Source: Carnegiea gigantea (taxonomy: Eukaryota > Streptophyta > Magnoliopsida > Caryophyllales > Cactaceae). Taken from it: a stretch of 64,000 bases of DNA. Below the pieces are notes generated by a model. The model had not been told where the DNA came from. It saw only the letters and a program-made list of their open reading frames with translations, and ran no database searches. The stretch lies in the NCBI GenBank assembly GCA_029747015.1, contig JAKOGI010000345.1:242001-306000 (forward strand), read 5' to 3'. Below, one piece after another: positions 59,616-64,000 of this stretch; the first letter of the stretch is position 1; the number at the start of each line of letters is the position of its first letter. The translations under genes were made by a program, and so were the position numbers.

Positions 59616-61828
59616 TCCAGAGAGTTTGGAATCAGGTTTAGCTTCAGATTTTAGGTTTAATTTGAGGTATTTTTTTTGGTTTTAATTTCGGTGTTGGTAA
59701 ATTAGGGTTCCTGTTCGTTTCATTCCTGTCAATTTTAGACCTAATTTTAGCCTCCGAATTCATGCAATTAATCTTTGTTTTGCTAATTTCTAGTCGACTT
59801 TCACGAATTTCAGTGTACTATTACAAAATTTTGGAATCAAGTTTGGATAATTTTAGTTTTTCCCCCTTCCCTGTTCTCATTCTAGTTATGTTTAGTAATG
59901 GCGGTTCAGCCATTCTCAATGGGTGTCGAAGCTCCAAAAATGGAGTTGGTGGTGTTGGGATGAGCTCTGGATTGAGCTGGGATTCCCTTATGATTTCCCC
60001 TATTTTTTTATTTGTATTTTTTCTCCTCTTCCCGTAAGCTTTCGCCCCTGTTCAGTTGCATCGAAATGGAGTCTGGATGTTGCTCTTCTCCTTCCCTTGT
60101 GAATCAGTGATGATGACGATTGAATTAGCAGCGTGTTCAATGGCAGATTCGACCCTCTTGCCCTTGATTTCGCTGCTTTAGGTTTCGATTTGAGGCTCTG
60201 TTTCTCTGCTTTTGTTCTGAACCTGTGCCCTGAAGTTTAGTAGTTTGTTCTCATTAGTTGTTCTGAATCTCTGTCTTGATTTAGTATTTCATTTTGTTTT
60301 CTTAGGTTTGGATGATGCAATTGTTCTCTACTTTTAGTTGAGTTTAGTTGATGATGATGGTTGAACTGTTCTTTGTTTTTGTTCTCTGCTTTTAGATTTA
60401 CTTGCGGCATCCAGTGAATAGCTCCTTTAGAAGTTTGTTTTCTTTAGTTTGGTTGATGAAATTGTTCTGAGTCTCTGTTATGATTTATTGCTCAATTGAT
60501 TTTACCTTAGTTTGGATGATTAAGTTTTGATTCGATTATGCTTAATTTTAAAAGTTTAATTGCTTAGAGGCTTATTCTTCTGTTTTCTTTCCCCTGTTTC
60601 TTCATTTAAATGCTGATTTGAGGGTTGATTTAGGTTATGTCCATCTCTTGTTTCCATCACTCTTCCAATTTTGGGGTTAGTTTAGGTTAATTTATTTGCC
60701 AACACATTATGGTGGTTTCACTTTGGTTGATGATGGTCTCATTTAGGTTAGATTAGACAAGTTCAAAGGATTTAAATGCATTAGTTGATTTTAATGAGCT
60801 TGGATTAGTTGATAATCTTATACTCATGGGCATGAGATAAAATTACTTTAATTTATCTTGACTAGTTTAGTCCTTATGTGTTTGATTCTCGATTAGTTTA
60901 GGCTATTATAGGCTGATCTTATTTAGTGACCTTAATCTCATCCTCATCCCTGAGGAGATGACCCTCAAGTACTACGATGACAGTCGTATACTTGCGGCAC
61001 TTCATTTTTCATTCAAAATTTTCGTACAAGTTTTTGACACCGTTGTTGGGGATGACAGCTAAGATTAGGTCACATTTTCTTTTTCGTAGCTACTTTATTA
61101 TTAGGTTGCATAGATGTTGCTTTATTTTGTTATTAAGTTGTGACTTGATTTAGTGTATTTCTTGAAGTATTCAAAAATCCAAAAAAATTAGAAAAGCTTA
61201 AAATTGAAAAAAAATTAGGAAAAAATGTGAAAATCCAAAAAAAAAAAGGAAAAACTCCAAAAACCCTAAAAACAAATAACTTTAGAATTGATTTATAGTT
61301 TTAGTTTCTTTAATTTTGTTATCAAGTTGTTTTATAGTTTTAGAATTGAGTTAGTAATTTGAATTTGGTTTTTGTTGGGATTTGTCTTATCCTCATTTTA
61401 GAGATTGATTAACTTTTTGATTTGGCTACCTTTTGTTTGTAAGTTGTCTTTAGGGTTGAGTAATATTTTGATTTGATTTTGCGCTTAAGAAAAAGGGGAA
61501 AAAAATTAGAAAATTCGAAAATTCAAAAAAAAAAAAAATTAGAAAGAGAAAAGACCAAAAATAGGATCTTTTGCGAGGGCGTGAGGTTTATATGACTAGT
61601 TGGGTTAGAGACTCTGAAAATCAAAGACTTGTTAGGAGTGAGCCCAACCCTGATTTAGAACCCGAACTTAAACCTAAGCTTGAGTTAGAAAATATGGCAC
61701 AAGAAAGAACTTTGAGTGATATTTTCTATCCTCCTACGATTGCTTTGCCATCATGCTTCGTTATGCCTAACCTTGCACCAAATGTAACCTTCGAATTAAA
61801 ACCTCACTATACTCAGATGCTCACTAAA
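59616..61828 (+). repeat. array unit 7
   Basis: 2213 bp. Variant states: CCTCCG, CTCTGCTTTTG, TAGGTTAA, GTTGTTGG, CCTACGATT in gag, closely matching unit 3. Confidence 0.92.
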
Positions 61829-64000
61829 TCCAGAGAGTTTGGAATCAGGTTTAGCTTCAGATTTTAGGTTTAATTTGAGGTATTTTTTTGGGTTTTAATT
61901 TCGGTGTTGGTAAATTAGGGTTCCTGTTCGTTTCATTCCTGTCAATTTTAGACCTAATTTTAGCCTTCGAATTCATGCAATTAATCTTTGTTTTGCTAAT
62001 TTCTAGTCGACTTTCACGAATTTCAGTGTACTATTACAAAATTTTGGAATCAAGTTTGGATAATTTTAGTTTTTCCCCCTTCCCTGTTCTCATTCTAGTT
62101 ATGTTTAGTAATGGCGGTTCAGCCATTCTCAATGGGTGTCGAAGCTCCAAAAATGGAGTTGGTGGTGTTGGGATGAGCTCTGGATTGAGCTGGGATTCCC
62201 TTATGATTTCCCCTATTTTTTTATTTGTATTTTTTCTCCTCTTCCCGTAAGCTTTCGCCCCTGTTCAGTTGCATCGAAATGGAGTCTGGATGTTGCTCTT
62301 CTCCTTCCCTTGTGAATCAGTGATGATGACGATTGAATTAGCAGCGTGTTCAATGGCAGATTCGACCCTCTTGCCCTTGATTTCGCTGCTTTAGGTTTCG
62401 ATTTGAGGCTCTGTTTCTCTGTTTTTGTTCTGAACCTGTGCCCTGAAGTTTAGTAGTTTGTTCTCATTAGTTGTTCTGAATCTCTGTCTTGATTTAGTAT
62501 TTCATTTTGTTTTCTTAGGTTTGGATGATGCAATTGTTCTCTACTTTTAGTTGAGTTTAGTTGATGATGATGGTTGAACTGTTCTTTGTTTTTGTTCTCT
62601 GCTTTTAGATTTACTTGCGGCATCCAGTGAATAGCTCCTTTAGAAGTTTGTTTTCTTTAGTTTGGTTGATGAAATTGTTCTGAGTCTCTGTTATGATTTA
62701 TTGCTCAATTGATTTTACCTTAGTTTGGATGATTAAGTTTTGATTCGATTATGCTTAATTTTAAAAGTTTAATTGCTTAGAGGCTTATTCTTCTGTTTTC
62801 TTTCCCCTGTTTCTTCATTTAAATGCTGATTTGAGGGTTGATTTAGGTTATGTCCATCTCTTGTTTCCATCACTCTTCCAATTTTGGGGTTAGTTTAGGT
62901 TAATTTATTTGCCAACACATTATGGTGGTTTCACTTTGGTTGATGGTGGTCTCATTTAGGTTAGATTAGACAAGTTCAAAGGATTTAAATGCATTAGTTG
63001 ATTTTAATGAGCTTGGATTAGTTGATAATCTTATACTCATGGGCATGAGATAAAATTACTTTAATTTATCTTGACTAGTTTAGTCCTTATGTGTTTGATT
63101 CTCGATTAGTTTAGGCTATTATAGGCTGATCTTATTTAGTGACCTTAATCTCATCCTCATCCCTGAGGAGATGACCCTCAAGTACTACGATGACAGTCGT
63201 ATACTTGCGGCACTTCATTTTTCATTCAAAATTTTCGTACAAGTTTTTGACACCGTTGCTGGGGATGACAGCTAAGATTAGGTCACATTTTCTTTTTCGT
63301 AGCTACTTTATTATTAGGTTGCATAGATGTTGCTTTATTTTGTTATTAAGTTGTGACTTGATTTAGTGTATTTCTTGAAGTATTCAAAAATCCAAAAAAA
63401 TTAGAAAAGCTTAAAATTGAAAAAAAATTAGGAAAAAATGTGAAAATCCAAAAAAAAAAAGGAAAAACTCCAAAAACCCTAAAAACAAATAACTTTAGAA
63501 TTGATTTATAGTTTTAGTTTCTTTAATTTTGTTATCAAGTTGTTTTATAGTTTTAGAATTGAGTTAGTAATTTGAATTTGGTTTTTGTTGGGATTTGTCT
63601 TATCCTCATTTTAGAGATTGATTAACTTTTTGATTTGGCTACCTTTTGTTTGTAAGTTGTCTTTAGGGTTGAGTAATATTTTGATTTGATTTTGCGCTTA
63701 AGAAAAAGGGGAAAAAAATTAGAAAATTCAAAAATTCAAAAAAAAAAAATTAGAAAGAGAAAAGACAAAAAATAGGATCTTTTGCGAGGGCGTGAGGTTT
63801 ATATGACTAGTTGGGTTAGAGACTCTGAAAATCAAAGACTTGTTAGGAGTGAGCCCAACCCTGATTTAGAACCCGAACTTAAACCTAAGCTTGAGTTAGA
63901 AAATATGGCACAAGAAAGAACTTTGAATGATATTTTCTATCCTCCTAGGATTGCTTTGCCATCATGCTTCGTTATGCCTAACCTTGCACCAAATGTAACC
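61829..64000 (+). repeat. array unit 8, cut by window edge
   Basis: At least 2172 bp. Variant states: TTTTTTTGGGTTTT and CCTTCG (as units 5 and 6) but TTACAAAATTTT, CTCTGTTTTTG, GTTGCTGG, CCTAGGATT in gag, and private TTGAATGAT in gag. The expected end at about 64041 lies outside the window. Confidence 0.92.

Larger units (their letters stand above)
46346..64000 (+). repeat. retrotransposon-derived tandem array: seven full 2.21-kb units plus one partial
   Basis: The start word TCCAGAGAGTTTGGAATCAG recurs at 46346, 48558, 50770, 52981, 55192, 57405, 59616 and 61829, with periods of 2211-2213 bp. Each unit holds, in order, the 3' portion of an LTR, a primer-binding-like site (unit 1: 47765-47782, TGACACCGTTGCTGGGGA), an A-rich leader, and the N-terminal coding part of a Ty3/gypsy gag, which then joins back into the LTR. 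Units are near-identical by eye, with a few percent or less substitution and small changes in A-run length. The array continues beyond the window's right edge. It most likely arose by duplication of a retroelement 5' end followed by unequal exchange. Confidence 0.97.

Noticed and set aside
46346..64000. Possible CRISPR-like or bacterial repeat system
   Set aside because: Units are 2.2 kb, eukaryotic, with LTR, primer site and gag content; there are no short repeats with unique spacers.

Overview
This window comes from a flowering-plant nuclear genome, probably a eudicot. The evidence is AT-rich sequence, intron-rich genes with GT-AG introns, plant-type gene families (a type I inositol polyphosphate 5-phosphatase, a DHRS12-like short-chain dehydrogenase/reductase, a FAR1/MULE-type transposase) and many plant transposable elements (Ty3/gypsy LTR elements, hAT MITEs, a PIF/Harbinger relic). 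No bacterial genes, operons or CRISPR arrays were seen.

Layout. (a) 1-15.8 kb is a retrotransposon graveyard. A reverse-oriented LTR-like segment opens the window. A decayed Ty3/gypsy (Athila-like) element follows, with integrase and an env-like ORF. It is split by a structurally complete younger element (4926-10575; two 1252-bp LTRs, 5-bp target duplication AGTGA) that encodes only a gag-like protein and landed inside the codon of an integrase catalytic aspartate. (b) 15.8-18.4 kb is non-coding. (c) 18.5-28.5 kb holds a 9-exon plus-strand gene for a 622-aa IP5P1-type inositol polyphosphate 5-phosphatase, with two hAT MITEs in its introns. (d) 30.6-39.4 kb holds a 9-exon minus-strand gene for a 329-aa DHRS12-like SDR, tail-to-tail with the first gene. 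Its 6.6-kb first intron contains a 4058-bp solo LTR with 5-bp target duplication and a second, TIR-bearing non-coding element. (e) 40.3-45.8 kb holds a PIF/Harbinger fragment and a broken FAR1/MULE-type transposase gene, surrounded by a dense, strand-biased array of the short motif GCTCACTA. (f) 45.8-64.0 kb is an LTR-retrotransposon start followed by seven complete and one partial copies of a near-identical 2.21-kb unit (3' LTR part + primer-binding site + leader + gag N-terminus). This is a retrotransposon-derived satellite that runs off the window edge.

The two intact genes appear to be independent housekeeping or signalling loci: inositol phosphate turnover, and an NAD(P)-dependent oxidoreductase of unknown substrate. 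The strongest unusual signals are the LTR-gag satellite with signs of a four-unit higher-order organisation, the GCTCACTA-rich MULE-like locus, and the nested insertion at a catalytic codon. Exon boundaries were derived by hand from splice sites, frame continuity and recalled family similarity. Both gene models close in frame from ATG to stop.
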